Of a DNA stretch of 18,651 nt, positions 9,948-16,729 are shown piece after piece. The notes beneath the pieces were generated by a model. The model did no database searches, had not been told where the DNA came from, and saw only the letters and a list, made by a program, of their open reading frames with translations. A program made the translations under genes and the position numbers. The DNA lies in the NCBI GenBank assembly GCA_023653245.1, contig JAMNXK010000013.1, positions 1 to 18,651 of the forward strand. The letters are read 5' to 3'. The number at the start of each line of letters is the position of its first letter. Within the stretch, counting starts at the first letter, position 1. The DNA comes from Tagaea sp. (GTDB lineage Bacteria; Pseudomonadota; Alphaproteobacteria; CACIAM-22H2).

Positions 9948-10847
9948 TCAGTTGGCGGCGGTGCCGCGCGTCACGCGCGTGGCGGCGAAGGCGACGATCC
10001 GGTCGAGGGCGAAACCCACGAGGCCGATATAGACCAGCGCCACCACGATGTCGGGAATGCGCGAGGAGTTCCACGCGTCCCAGATGAAGAAGCCGATGCC
10101 CACGCCGCCGGTCAGCATTTCGGCCGCGACGATGGCGAGCCACGCCAGCCCGATGCCGATGCGCAACCCCGTGAAGATGTAGGGGGCCGCCGCCGGCAGC
10201 ATGATCTTGGCGAAGAACTCGAGGTGATTGAGTCGCAGCACCTGCGCTACGTTGCGGTAGTCCTGCGGGATGTTGCGCACGCCGACGGCCGTGTTGATCA
10301 GGATCGGCCAGATCGCCGTGATGAAGATCACGAAAATCGCCGAGGGATTTGAATCGCGGAATGCGGCGAGCGAGATCGGCAGCCAGGCCAGCGGAGGTAC
10401 CGTCCGAAGGATCTGGAAGATCGGGTCGAGCCCGCGCATCGCCCAGACCGATTGGCCGACGATCGTGCCGATCAGGATACCCGCCAGCGCCGCGAAGCCG
10501 AATCCGATCATCACGCGCTCGAGCGACGTCAGCACGCGCCAGCCAAGGCCCATATCCTGGGAACCGGCGACGTAGAACGGTTCCAAGATCAGGTCGTGCG
10601 CCTGCTGCCAGACGACAGTGGGCGCGGGCAACGTCGCGCCGGGCCGATCGAAAGCGATCTGCCATATGCCCAAGATCGCGGCGAGCACGACCAAGGGCGG
10701 CAGCAGGTTGACCCAGAGCGCCTTCAAGACCGGTGCAGCGTGCTCGGCCAGGCTCGGCTTGGCGCGTTCGAGCTTGAGGATCGCGGCCGGCGGGCGTGCT
10801 ATCGGCGCCGGCTCGGCCGCGTCGATATTGCGGGCGGGGAGTCCCAT
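9948..10847 (-). CDS. nrtB: Nitrate ABC transporter permease
   Basis: This 299-residue inner-membrane protein is the permease of the nitrate importer. After a cytoplasmic N terminus of about 45 residues it has a first hydrophobic segment (LLPPLVVLAAILGIWQIAF), then the BPD_transp_1 core with further membrane segments (IGFGFAALAGILIGTIVG, IFVIFITAIWPILINTAVG). The EAA-type cytoplasmic loop is seen as NVAQVLRLNHLEFFAKIMLPAAAPYIFTG, shorter here as LNHLEFFAKIMLP. Length fits the NrtB/SsuC/TauC family. It lies 13 bases after nrtA with an AAGGA ribosome site about 10 bases before the ATG, and 11 bases before nrtD. One permease gene is present, so a homodimer is expected. Confidence 0.93.
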   Translation of the reverse strand: MGLPARNIDAAEPAPIARPPAAILKLERAKPSLAEHAAPVLKALWVNLLPPLVVLAAILGIWQIAFDRPGATLPAPTVVWQQAHDLILEPFYVAGSQDMGLGWRVLTSLERVMIGFGFAALAGILIGTIVGQSVWAMRGLDPIFQILRTVPPLAWLPISLAAFRDSNPSAIFVIFITAIWPILINTAVGVRNIPQDYRNVAQVLRLNHLEFFAKIMLPAAAPYIFTGLRIGIGLAWLAIVAAEMLTGGVGIGFFIWDAWNSSRIPDIVVALVYIGLVGFALDRIVAFAATRVTRGTAAN

Positions 10848-10860
10848 TTTCGTCGTTCCT

Positions 10861-12153
10861 TCAGACGGCGGCGCGCTTGATGCGTTGGGCGCGCAAATAA
10901 TCCATCGGCTTGGCGGGATCGAACTTCACGCCGTCGAAGAACGTCTCCACCCCGCGGCTGTCGCCGGTGGGCGCGTTGGCGACGCCCAGCGTGCGCGCGG
11001 CCGCGGTCCATAGGTCGGACCGGTTCGAGCGGTCGACGAGGCCCTTCACGTCGAAATCGGGACGGTACCGGCCCCAACGCATGTTTTCGGTCATGAACCA
11101 CGTGTCGAGACTCTTCCAAGGGTAGGAGACCGCACCGCTCTCGCCCCAGAATTTCATCAGTTGGTCGGAGCCGCGCACGATGCGGCCATTGCCGTAATTG
11201 ATGTCGCCCTTCAGACGGCCGACGATGTCGGCGGGCGGCACGTTGAACCATTGGCGGCGGCCGACGATGTTTGCGAGCTCGTCCTTGTTGTCCATGGCTT
11301 CGCACCATTGCTGGGCTTCCATGACGGCCATCAGGATCGCTTGCGTGGCGCGCGGATTGCGGTCGACCCACTCGGCGCGCATGCCGAGGACCTTTTCGGG
11401 ATGCTTGAACCACAGCTCGCCCGTCGTCACGGCGGTGTAGCCGATGCCCTGGTTGACGAGCTGCTCGTTCCAAGGTTCGCCCACGCAGAACGTGTCCATA
11501 TTGCCGACGCGCATATTGGCGACCATTTGCGGCGGCGGGACGACGATCACGCGGATTTCGCTGTCCGGATCGATGCCGCCCGCGGCGAGCCAGTAGCGCA
11601 TCCACAGATCGTGCGTGCCGCCGGGGAAGGTGACGGCGGCCGTCAATTCTCCGCCGCGCGCGCGCTTGCGTTCGAACGCCGCCTTCAAGGGCGAAGCGTC
11701 CTTGCCGACATTGAGGTCCTTGTACTCGTTGGAGACCGAAATGCCCTGGCAGTCTTCGCTGAGATTGAGAATCGTGTAGAGCGGCGTGGGCACGTTGTTC
11801 TGCGTGACGCTGCCCGAGGAGATCAGATGCACCATCGGGCGCAGGATATGGGCACCATCGATGCCGTTGCGCTCGCCGCCCAGCACGATGTTGTCGCGCG
11901 TCGCTCCCCATGAGGCCTGCTTGGACACGTCGACGTCCGGCACGCCATGTTTGGCGAACAGCCCGCGTTCCTTGGCGATGATCAGCGGGGCGGAGTCGGT
12001 CAGCGCGATATAGCCGAGCGTGGCTCTGCGCGTTTCGGGACCCGCACCTTGGGCGAAAGCGCCGGCGGGGAGACTCGCGCGCGCCGCGGCGAACAAAGCG
12101 GCGGTCGCGGCGGTGCCGCGCAACAAGGAACGGCGGGTGAATTTCCGGGTCAT
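10861..12153 (-). CDS. nrtA: Nitrate ABC transporter substrate-binding protein with Tat-type signal
   Basis: This 430-residue protein is the periplasmic nitrate-binding component of the importer. The N terminus TRKFTRRSLLRG followed by an alanine-rich hydrophobic stretch is a twin-arginine signal peptide, with a likely cleavage after AFA at residue 34. The mature part begins with the NrtA/CmpA/SsuA-type LGYIALTDSAPLIIAKERGLF and includes PPPQMVANMRVGNMDTFCVGEPW. This segment is shared with the upstream NasS protein, its cytoplasmic paralogue (LTIVPPPRMLAHL and DGYCVGAPW there). The ATG overlaps the nasS stop (ATGA). The open frame extends further upstream to 12918, but that part is the antisense-like shadow of nasS. 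Nitrate over bicarbonate or sulfonate is inferred from the operon. Confidence 0.94.
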   Translation of the reverse strand: MTRKFTRRSLLRGTAATAALFAAARASLPAGAFAQGAGPETRRATLGYIALTDSAPLIIAKERGLFAKHGVPDVDVSKQASWGATRDNIVLGGERNGIDGAHILRPMVHLISSGSVTQNNVPTPLYTILNLSEDCQGISVSNEYKDLNVGKDASPLKAAFERKRARGGELTAAVTFPGGTHDLWMRYWLAAGGIDPDSEIRVIVVPPPQMVANMRVGNMDTFCVGEPWNEQLVNQGIGYTAVTTGELWFKHPEKVLGMRAEWVDRNPRATQAILMAVMEAQQWCEAMDNKDELANIVGRRQWFNVPPADIVGRLKGDINYGNGRIVRGSDQLMKFWGESGAVSYPWKSLDTWFMTENMRWGRYRPDFDVKGLVDRSNRSDLWTAAARTLGVANAPTGDSRGVETFFDGVKFDPAKPMDYLRAQRIKRAAV

Positions 12154-13388
12154 GCGTCGGACTCCTCGGTTAGACGGTTGGCGGAACGCGCGGGCGGCTC
12201 GAAAATCGCGCCGTCGCAGAAAAGATCGGGTCCGAGTTCGATGGCGCCTTCGGCACCCGCGAACGCGTGAATTCCGGCCTGCGTGCCTTCGCTCTTGAAA
12301 TCGGCGTCGGGCGCGTCGAGCCCGATCCGGCGCGCGGCGGCGCGGTAGATATCGGGGCGGTAGACGGCGTCGGCGAGCGCGCGATCGTCGATGTTCGCGC
12401 CGATCTGGCGCCAGCGGCGCATCTGCGCGAGCGCCCACAGCGCGTGGCTGCGCCAGGGGAAATTCGCGGCGTAGCGATGGAAGACATGGAAGTCGGGCAG
12501 CGCGCGGATGCCGGCTCCGGTGAGCAATCTTCCGCACAGCGTGGCTTCGAGCGCTTCGACGGGCGTATCGACATAGCGCGTCTGGGCCAGAAGCCGCGCC
12601 GCGTCCAGCCGGTTGTCCGGCGCGTCGAGCCAACGGCACGCCGAGAGCACCGCCATCACGAGCGCGAGGTGCGCGTTGGGATGGCGCTCCGCCCAAGCGC
12701 GCGTGACGCCAAGCACTTTTTCGGGATGGTTGTTCCAGACGTCGTAGGTGGTCAGCGCCAAGCGCCCCACGCCCAGATCGACCGCGATTTGGCCCCAAGG
12801 GGCGCCGACGCAGTAGCCGTCGATGTCGCCTTCGATCAGATGGGCGAGCATGCGCGGCGGCGGCACGATCGTCAGGCGCAGATCGGCGTCGGGGTCGATG
12901 CCGCTCGCCGCCAGCCAATGGCGCAAGAGATAATTGTGGCTCGAATGCGGGAAGGTGACGGCCAAGCGCAGCTTGGGCAGGCCCCGCGCCGCGCGCGACG
13001 CCACGGTCCGCGCCAAAGCTTCGCCGATCGCGGCGGGAGTCTCGCGCGCGGGCGCCATCTCAGCCCACAAGGCGCGCGATAGGACGATGCCGTTGCCGTT
13101 CAGATCGAGCGACAAGCCGGTAAGCATGGGCGCGCGCAAGCCGTCGAGGCCGAGCGTTGCGGCGAGCGGCATCGCCGCCAGCATCTGCGCGCCATCCAGC
13201 GCTTCGACCGCGACCTTGTCGCGTACCGTCGCCCACGACGCTTCACGGCTGAGATCGACCGACAGGCCGAAACTTTCGAAAAAGCCCCGCTCTCGCGCGA
13301 CGACCAACGGCGCGCAGTCGGCGAGCGGCACGAAGCCGAGCGTCAGCGTCCGTTTCTCCAACCCGTCGATTTCGCCCTCGCGTTTCAC
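12150..13388 (-). CDS. nasS: Nitrate/nitrite sensor NasS (NrtA-like, cytoplasmic)
   Basis: This 412-residue protein is NrtA-like but lacks any signal peptide, which marks it as NasS, the cytoplasmic sensor that holds NasT inactive when nitrate and nitrite are absent. It contains LTLGFVPLADCAPLVVARE near the start and the ligand-site-like segments LAVTFPHSSHNYLLRHW and GYCVGAPW. I chose the GTG at 13388 because GGAGG lies four bases upstream and the family similarity starts within 15 residues. The longer open frame to an ATG at 13535 would read through the leader hairpins and is rejected. It is the first gene of the operon and ends in an ATGA overlap with nrtA. Unlike the usual nasST pair it is separated from nasT by 325 bases that hold a promoter and an attenuator. 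A second transport binding protein is the alternative. Confidence 0.9.
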   Translation of the reverse strand: MKREGEIDGLEKRTLTLGFVPLADCAPLVVARERGFFESFGLSVDLSREASWATVRDKVAVEALDGAQMLAAMPLAATLGLDGLRAPMLTGLSLDLNGNGIVLSRALWAEMAPARETPAAIGEALARTVASRAARGLPKLRLAVTFPHSSHNYLLRHWLAASGIDPDADLRLTIVPPPRMLAHLIEGDIDGYCVGAPWGQIAVDLGVGRLALTTYDVWNNHPEKVLGVTRAWAERHPNAHLALVMAVLSACRWLDAPDNRLDAARLLAQTRYVDTPVEALEATLCGRLLTGAGIRALPDFHVFHRYAANFPWRSHALWALAQMRRWRQIGANIDDRALADAVYRPDIYRAAARRIGLDAPDADFKSEGTQAGIHAFAGAEGAIELGPDLFCDGAIFEPPARSANRLTEESDA

Positions 13389-13404
13389 GCGGCCTCCAAA
13401 AGCG

Positions 13405-13476
13405 AAAACGGCGTCCGCAGATTCGTCGCGCGCGCTCCCGACGGAGCGATCGCCAACGCTTCTGCGGGACGCCGTT
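13405..13476 (-). terminator. Attenuator (intrinsic terminator) in the nasS leader
   Basis: The 5' arm AACGGCGTCCCGCAG (13462-13476) pairs with the 3' arm CTGCGGACGCCGTT (13407-13420), giving 14 base pairs with one bulged C. The apical region contains its own hairpin CGCTCC-GTCG-GGAGCG. The stem runs into TTTT, then CGC and a second TTTT just before the ribosome site. The U tract is short and split, so read-through without NasT may be notable. Confidence 0.78.
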
Positions 13477-13481
13477 GTCCC
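13466..13481 (-). promoter_or_regulatory. ANTAR-target hairpin P2
   Basis: GGGAC-AACGGC-GTCCC: five perfect base pairs closing the loop AACGGC, nearly the same as the P1 loop, again with A1 and G4. Its loop and 3' stem are also the start of the terminator's 5' arm, so P2 and the terminator cannot form together. Confidence 0.84.
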
Positions 13482-13505
13482 GTTTCCGGCATGCGCCGCA
13501 GGGGT

Positions 13506-13521
13506 CCGGCGCCATTGCCGG
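13506..13521 (-). promoter_or_regulatory. ANTAR-target hairpin P1
   Basis: CCGGC-AATGGC-GCCGG: five perfect base pairs closing a six-base loop AAUGGC with A at loop position 1 and G at position 4, the conserved loop bases of ANTAR targets. It lies 24 bases upstream of P2. Confidence 0.82.
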
Positions 13522-13558
13522 GTCCACGAACGCACGCGTGCAGTGCACCGAGGCCTTC

Positions 13559-13575
13559 AGCAACGCGCATGCCAG
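13559..13575 (-). promoter_or_regulatory. Sigma-54 (RpoN) promoter for nasS-nrtABD-nirA-nasA-cysG
   Basis: CTGGCATGCGCGTTGCT fits the -24/-12 consensus TGGCAC-N5-TTGCW, with the invariant GG and GC exactly ten bases apart; only the last base of the -24 block differs. Predicted transcription start near 13548. Such promoters need an activator, most plausibly NtrC under nitrogen limitation. I see no convincing NtrC site upstream. Confidence 0.75.
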
Positions 13576-13668
13576 TCGCGTCAAGACGCCACGAACTCGC
13601 TACATTTCAAGCGCTTTCGTCGCCCCGTACCCCAAGCCGGGGAATGGCGAAAAGGTGTGCGACGCAGC

Positions 13669-13700
13669 AAAAAACGGGCAACGGGTGCGCGAGGACGCCC
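13669..13700 (-). terminator. Weak possible terminator after nasT
   Basis: Downstream of the nasT stop, GGGC (13697-13700) can pair with GCCC (13676-13679) across a 17-base loop, directly before TTTTTT (13669-13674). The stem is short; the U run is the best part of the evidence. If real, it separates nasT from the nasS operon. Confidence 0.35.
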
Positions 13701-13713
13701 AAATTTCGAGCGC

Positions 13714-14310
13714 TTAACCCTTGAGAAGATCGGCGAACGCGATCGTGTCGCGCGCAACGTCGACCAGCCGCTGTTTGCGGTCCATGGCGAGTTTGCGCAG
13801 CGTTTTGTAGGCCGCGTCTTCGCTTAGACTGCGGCTTTCCATCAGAATGCCTTTGGCGCGTTCGATGGTCTTGCGCGCTTCGAGATCGGCGCGCGCGGCG
13901 TCGCGCTCCTCGGTCAGACGCCGATGCTCGCGGAACCGCGCCACGGCGACGTCGAGAATCGGCTTCACGCGCTTGGGCGCCAACCCATCGACGATATAGG
14001 CGCTCACGCCCGCCCGGATGGCCTCGCGCGTCGCTTCCTCGTCGGTTTCGTCGACGAACATGACCACCGGCCGCGCCCCCGCTTCCGTCACCGCGCGCAT
14101 GGAATCGAGCGTATCGCGGTCGGGCGAATCGATATCGACGATCACTAGGCCCGGCTTGTGCCGCGCGATCCCCGCGAGCAGATCCTCGCCACGCCCGAGA
14201 ATGGCGACGATGCGATAGCCGGAGCCGTCCAAGGCCTCGCGCACCAATGCGGCGCGCGAAGCGTCGGAATCGACCAGCAATATGTCGATAACCCCCGAGA
14301 TCGCGTTCAT
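13714..14310 (-). CDS. nasT: Nitrate-responsive ANTAR antiterminator NasT
   Basis: This 198-residue regulator has a receiver-like domain (about 8-125) and a C-terminal ANTAR RNA-binding domain (about 135-195). The receiver shows LLVDSD (D14, D16), the VDID phosphoacceptor-like site (D59) and AYIVDGL, typical of NasT. The ANTAR part shows RAKGILMESRSLSEDAAYK. In characterised systems NasS holds NasT until nitrate or nitrite binds, then NasT binds leader hairpins and prevents termination; matching hairpins occur just downstream before nasS. The ATG at 14310 has no clear ribosome site, but the domain begins within ten residues. The gene ends at TAA with 325 bases before nasS, so it is probably a separate unit. 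Only about 38 bases separate its start from a tRNA-like fragment and then insertion sequences, so its native promoter may be lost. Confidence 0.93.
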   Translation of the reverse strand: MNAISGVIDILLVDSDASRAALVREALDGSGYRIVAILGRGEDLLAGIARHKPGLVIVDIDSPDRDTLDSMRAVTEAGARPVVMFVDETDEEATREAIRAGVSAYIVDGLAPKRVKPILDVAVARFREHRRLTEERDAARADLEARKTIERAKGILMESRSLSEDAAYKTLRKLAMDRKQRLVDVARDTIAFADLLKG

Positions 14311-14348
14311 ACCAGCCGGAGGTGTTGCAGGGGGCGTGCCGGGCGGCG

Positions 14349-14397
14349 TGGTGCCTCAGCCCGGACTTGAACCAGCACGCCCTTGCGGGCAAAAGAC
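14349..14397 (-). tRNA. 3' fragment of a tRNA-Leu-like gene (truncated, probably non-functional)
   Basis: On the minus strand this reads GTCTTTTGCCCGCAAGGGC, then GTGCTGGTTCAAGTCCGGG and CTGAGGCACCA. This fits the long variable arm (GCCC-GCAA-GGGC), the T arm (GG-TTCAAGT-CC), the acceptor 3' strand and an encoded CCA of a tRNA-Leu. The anticodon arm, D arm and 5' acceptor strand are missing, replaced by the insertion-sequence end at 14398. The T stem has a G-G mismatch at its base, which suggests decay. No 5' half is found beyond the IS3 element. A 3' tRNA piece of this kind can be the scar of site-specific integration. Confidence 0.62.
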
Positions 14398-14408
14398 TGA
14401 ACTGATGG

Positions 14409-14421
14409 TGTGGATGCCCCC
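14409..14421 (+). repeat. Left subterminal inverted repeat of the IS1111-type element
   Basis: TGTGGATGCCCCC, a perfect inverted match to 15775-15787. Subterminal inverted repeats are diagnostic of the IS1111 subgroup within IS110. Confidence 0.88.
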
Positions 14422-14480
14422 TCCCACCGGCATCGTAAGGTGCCCGACTGGCGCATGAAGCGCCGGAGAAGGAGGATGGC

Positions 14481-15494
14481 ATGACCGACATTCAGATTTT
14501 GGCGATCGATCTTGCAAAGCGTAGCTTTCAGATTTGCGCGACAGGTCCAGGCGGGGCGGTTCTGTTCAATCGGACGGTCTCGCGCGCGAAACTCGAGAAG
14601 ATTTTGACCGAGCAACCGCAGTGCATCGTCGCGATGGAAGCCTGCGCGACAAGCCATTTTTGGGGTCGTTTCGCGCAAGCTCTCGGGCACGATGTCAGGC
14701 TGATTCCGCCGATCTACGTTAAGCCATTTGTCAAACGGCAGAAAAACGATGCCGCCGACGCTGCGACGATCGCGGAAGCGGCACTCCGGCCGAACCTGCA
14801 TTATGTTGCGGTGAAGAGTGCGGATCATCAGGCCCGCGCCGTCGCGTTTCGCACGCATCAATGCTTCGTTGGCCAGCGTACGCAGCTCATCAACGCATTA
14901 CGCGGCCATCTGGCTGAGTTCGGTGTGGTCGTCGCCCAAGGCCCGGCTAATCTCAAGTCTGTTGCTGGCCTGATGAAGGACGATGCCATAGACCTGCCTG
15001 AAGCGGTAAGGCAGGTCGTGCGTCTTTATCTGGACCAGATCGACGTATTGACCGCTCGGATCGACGAGCTGACACTCAAGCTGCGGGCGGCGACTAAGGT
15101 CAACGAAGAGATGCGGCGGCTTTGCACGGTTCCTGGCGTCGGGCCGGTGACTGCCGGCGCCATCATGGCGTTCGCTCCCGACCTGCGGGCCTTCTCAAGC
15201 GGCAGAAACTTTGCCGCCTGGCTTGGACTCGTTCCACGACAACGCTCGACAGGTGGAAAAACCCGTCTCGGTGGCGTCAGCAAAATGGGGCAGGCCGACA
15301 TCCGAAAGCTTCTGATCGTGGGCGCCATGAGCCGTATTCGATGGATCGTACGCAAGGGGGTGTTGCCCGAAAACTGGTTGGGTCGTGTACTTGGGCGCAA
15401 GCCACGGATGGTGGCAGCGGTTGCGCTTGCCAACAAAATGGCTCGGATCATCTGGGCAATGATGACGCGGAACCAGAATTACCGAATGGCGTGA
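14481..15494 (+). CDS. IS110/IS1111-family transposase (DEDD recombinase)
   Basis: This 337-residue protein has the two IS110 domains. The N-terminal RuvC-like DEDD domain shows AIDLAK (D10), AMEACATSHFW (E53) and the strongly conserved PPIYVKPFVKRQKNDAADA (D90, D93). The C-terminal Tnp_20 domain shows LCTVPGVGPVTAGAIMAF and FSSGRNFAAWLGLVPRQ with the expected serine and KMGQADIRKLLI. All catalytic residues seem present and there is no frameshift, so it is probably active. The start at 14481 has an excellent ribosome site, AGAAGGAGG, five bases upstream. Its composition is less GC-rich than the nitrate genes, in line with recent transfer. IS110 enzymes are guided by an RNA made from the element's non-coding end. 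Confidence 0.95.
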   Translation: MTDIQILAIDLAKRSFQICATGPGGAVLFNRTVSRAKLEKILTEQPQCIVAMEACATSHFWGRFAQALGHDVRLIPPIYVKPFVKRQKNDAADAATIAEAALRPNLHYVAVKSADHQARAVAFRTHQCFVGQRTQLINALRGHLAEFGVVVAQGPANLKSVAGLMKDDAIDLPEAVRQVVRLYLDQIDVLTARIDELTLKLRAATKVNEEMRRLCTVPGVGPVTAGAIMAFAPDLRAFSSGRNFAAWLGLVPRQRSTGGKTRLGGVSKMGQADIRKLLIVGAMSRIRWIVRKGVLPENWLGRVLGRKPRMVAAVALANKMARIIWAMMTRNQNYRMA

Positions 15495-15774
15495 TCCGTC
15501 AGCCTTCAACAAAAGGCGAAGCGACAAGCGCTTAGGGGCCGAAAGCCGTGGCGAGGAGATCGACCGACGAATTATGCGGCAAGGACTTCAATGTTCAGAA
15601 TGGGGAAAACCAGTCCCGGGGCTCGAGCATCAAAGCTCTCTGAACCGATGTGGACTCTGTTCTTCGAACTGCATACCGGCCCGTGGCACACAGCAGGCCA
15701 CATCATGAGGCCTGACACACGAGCGATTGAAGCGCCAAGCCGTAAAAGGAGTCGGAGAATCACCTTGCAATACC
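15495..15774 (+). ncRNA. Candidate seeker/bridge RNA region of the IS1111-type element
   Basis: These 280 bases between the transposase stop and the right inverted repeat contain no credible gene. IS1111 elements encode their target-choosing RNA here. CTGAACCGA at 15640-15648 is identical to nine bases spanning the insertion point in the reconstructed IS3 end, and GTTCAGA (15593-15599) is complementary to TCTGAAC (15639-15645), making a seven-base stem around the guide-like segment. Exact RNA ends are not predicted; coordinates give the whole non-coding stretch. Confidence 0.6.
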
Positions 15775-15787
15775 GGGGGCATCCACA
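15775..15787 (+). repeat. Right subterminal inverted repeat of the IS1111-type element
   Basis: GGGGGCATCCACA, the exact reverse complement of the left repeat at 14409-14421, followed by AA and then the broken IS3 end. Confidence 0.88.
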
Positions 15788-15789
15788 AA

Positions 15790-15811
15790 CGACCCGGGAT
15801 TGCCGGAGGCT
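15790..15811 (+). repeat. IS3 terminal inverted repeat, downstream end, interrupted
   Basis: CGACCCGGGATTGCCGGAGG plus CT matches the other IS3 end (17084-17105 on the minus strand) with two differences. With TGAAC from 14398-14402 in front it becomes a full-length terminal repeat. Confidence 0.8.
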
Positions 15812-15823
15812 GTTTGGTTTGAG

Positions 15824-16729
15824 TCACGCTGCCGGTTTTTGCTCGTCGAGCATAGCGTAGAGGCGCGCCTCGGCTTCGGCCGGCGGGATGTTGCCGATCG
15901 GCTCCAGCAGCCGACGATTGTTGAACCAGCCTACCCAGGTCAGCGTCGCGACCTCGACGGCTTCGAAGTTCCGCCAGGGACCGCGCCGATGAATGACCTC
16001 GGCCTTGTAGAGGCCGTTGATCGTTTCGGCGAGTGCGTTGTCGTAGCTGTCGCCCACACTGCCGACGGACGGCTCGATGCCCGCTTGCGCAAGGCGCTCG
16101 GTGCATTTTATGGACACGTATTGCGACCCTCTGTCGGAATGATGCACCAGTCCGGCCCGATGAACGGGCCTGCGTTCGTGCAGTGCTTGCTCCAGCGCGT
16201 CCAGCACGAAGTTGGCATGCGCCGTCCGGCTGACGCGCCAGCCGACGATGCGCCTGGCGTAGGCGTCGATCACGAAGGCCACATAGACGAAGCCCGACCA
16301 GGTGCTGACGTAGGTAAAGTCCGACAGCCAAAGCAGATTGGGTGCAGGGGCATGGAACTGGCGGTTCACATGATCCAGCGGGCATGGTGCGGCCTTGTCG
16401 GAGATCGTCGTCCGGACGGGTTTGCCGCGAATGGCGCCTTGCAGACCCAGATCGGCCATCAGGCGCTCGACCGTGCAGCGTGCGACGGGCACGCCTTCGC
16501 GTCCCAACTGCCGCCAGACCTTGCGGGCACCATAGACCTCGAAGTTCTCGGCGAACACGCGCGCGATCTCCGGTCGTAGCGCCCGATCCCGCTGCGCCCG
16601 CGCCGAAAGCTTCGAGGGATCGACGCGTTTGGCGACGTGATCGCGGTAGGTCGATGGGGCGATCGGCAGAACCCTGCAGATCGGCTCGACCCCATACGCC
16701 TGGCGATGATCGTCGATGAAGCCGATCAT
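15824..16729 (-). CDS. IS3-family transposase OrfB (integrase core)
   Basis: This 301-residue part is the catalytic half of the IS3 transposase. It begins at an ATG overlapping the orfA stop (ATGA) and contains the HTH_21 region (about 1-60) and the rve core with an intact DDE triad: D137 (LLWLSDFTY), D199 ([10 protein letters not shown]) and E235 ([16 protein letters not shown]). The frame is open upstream of the ATG through [10 protein letters not shown], so the usual product is probably an OrfAB fusion made by -1 frameshifting near TTTT at 16762-16765, in orfA codons TAT-TTT. It is complete and likely functional. Confidence 0.93.
   Translation of the reverse strand: MIGFIDDHRQAYGVEPICRVLPIAPSTYRDHVAKRVDPSKLSARAQRDRALRPEIARVFAENFEVYGARKVWRQLGREGVPVARCTVERLMADLGLQGAIRGKPVRTTISDKAAPCPLDHVNRQFHAPAPNLLWLSDFTYVSTWSGFVYVAFVIDAYARRIVGWRVSRTAHANFVLDALEQALHERRPVHRAGLVHHSDRGSQYVSIKCTERLAQAGIEPSVGSVGDSYDNALAETINGLYKAEVIHRRGPWRNFEAVEVATLTWVGWFNNRRLLEPIGNIPPAEAEARLYAMLDEQKPAA

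Larger units (their letters stand above)
13389..13548 (-). ncRNA. NasT-responsive leader RNA (ANTAR target plus attenuator) of the nas operon
   Basis: This is the predicted 5' leader of about 160 bases between the sigma-54 transcription start (near 13548) and the nasS GTG. In order it holds hairpin P1 (13506-13521), hairpin P2 (13466-13481), a terminator stem that competes with P2 (13405-13476), and the GGAGG ribosome site (13393-13397). Known ANTAR regulators (NasR, EutV, NasT) bind pairs of hairpins with six-base loops having A1 and G4 and so stop the terminator from forming. All parts of that arrangement are visible here. Function is inferred. Confidence 0.85.
14403..15789 (+). mobile_element. 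IS110-family element (IS1111-type), intact, inserted in the end of an IS3 element
   Basis: The element holds one transposase gene flanked by perfect 13-base subterminal inverted repeats (14409-14421 and 15775-15787), about 6 and 2 bases inside the ends. The left non-coding end is short (about 78 bases) and the right one long (about 295), the layout of the IS1111 group. The ends were placed from the flanks: TGAAC at 14398-14402 and CGACCCGGG from 15790 join to give a full IS3 terminal repeat. No target duplication, as expected for IS110 elements. Confidence 0.85.

Noticed and set aside
13389..13535. ATG start for nasS at 13535
   Set aside because: This would translate the P1/P2 hairpins and terminator, gives 49 residues with no similarity, and lacks a ribosome site; the GTG at 13388 has GGAGG upstream.
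13640..13672. Possible NtrC site (GCACACCTTTTCGCCA) upstream of the sigma-54 promoter
   Set aside because: Only one half resembles the GCACC/GGTGC consensus and the dyad symmetry is poor, so it is not reported as a site.
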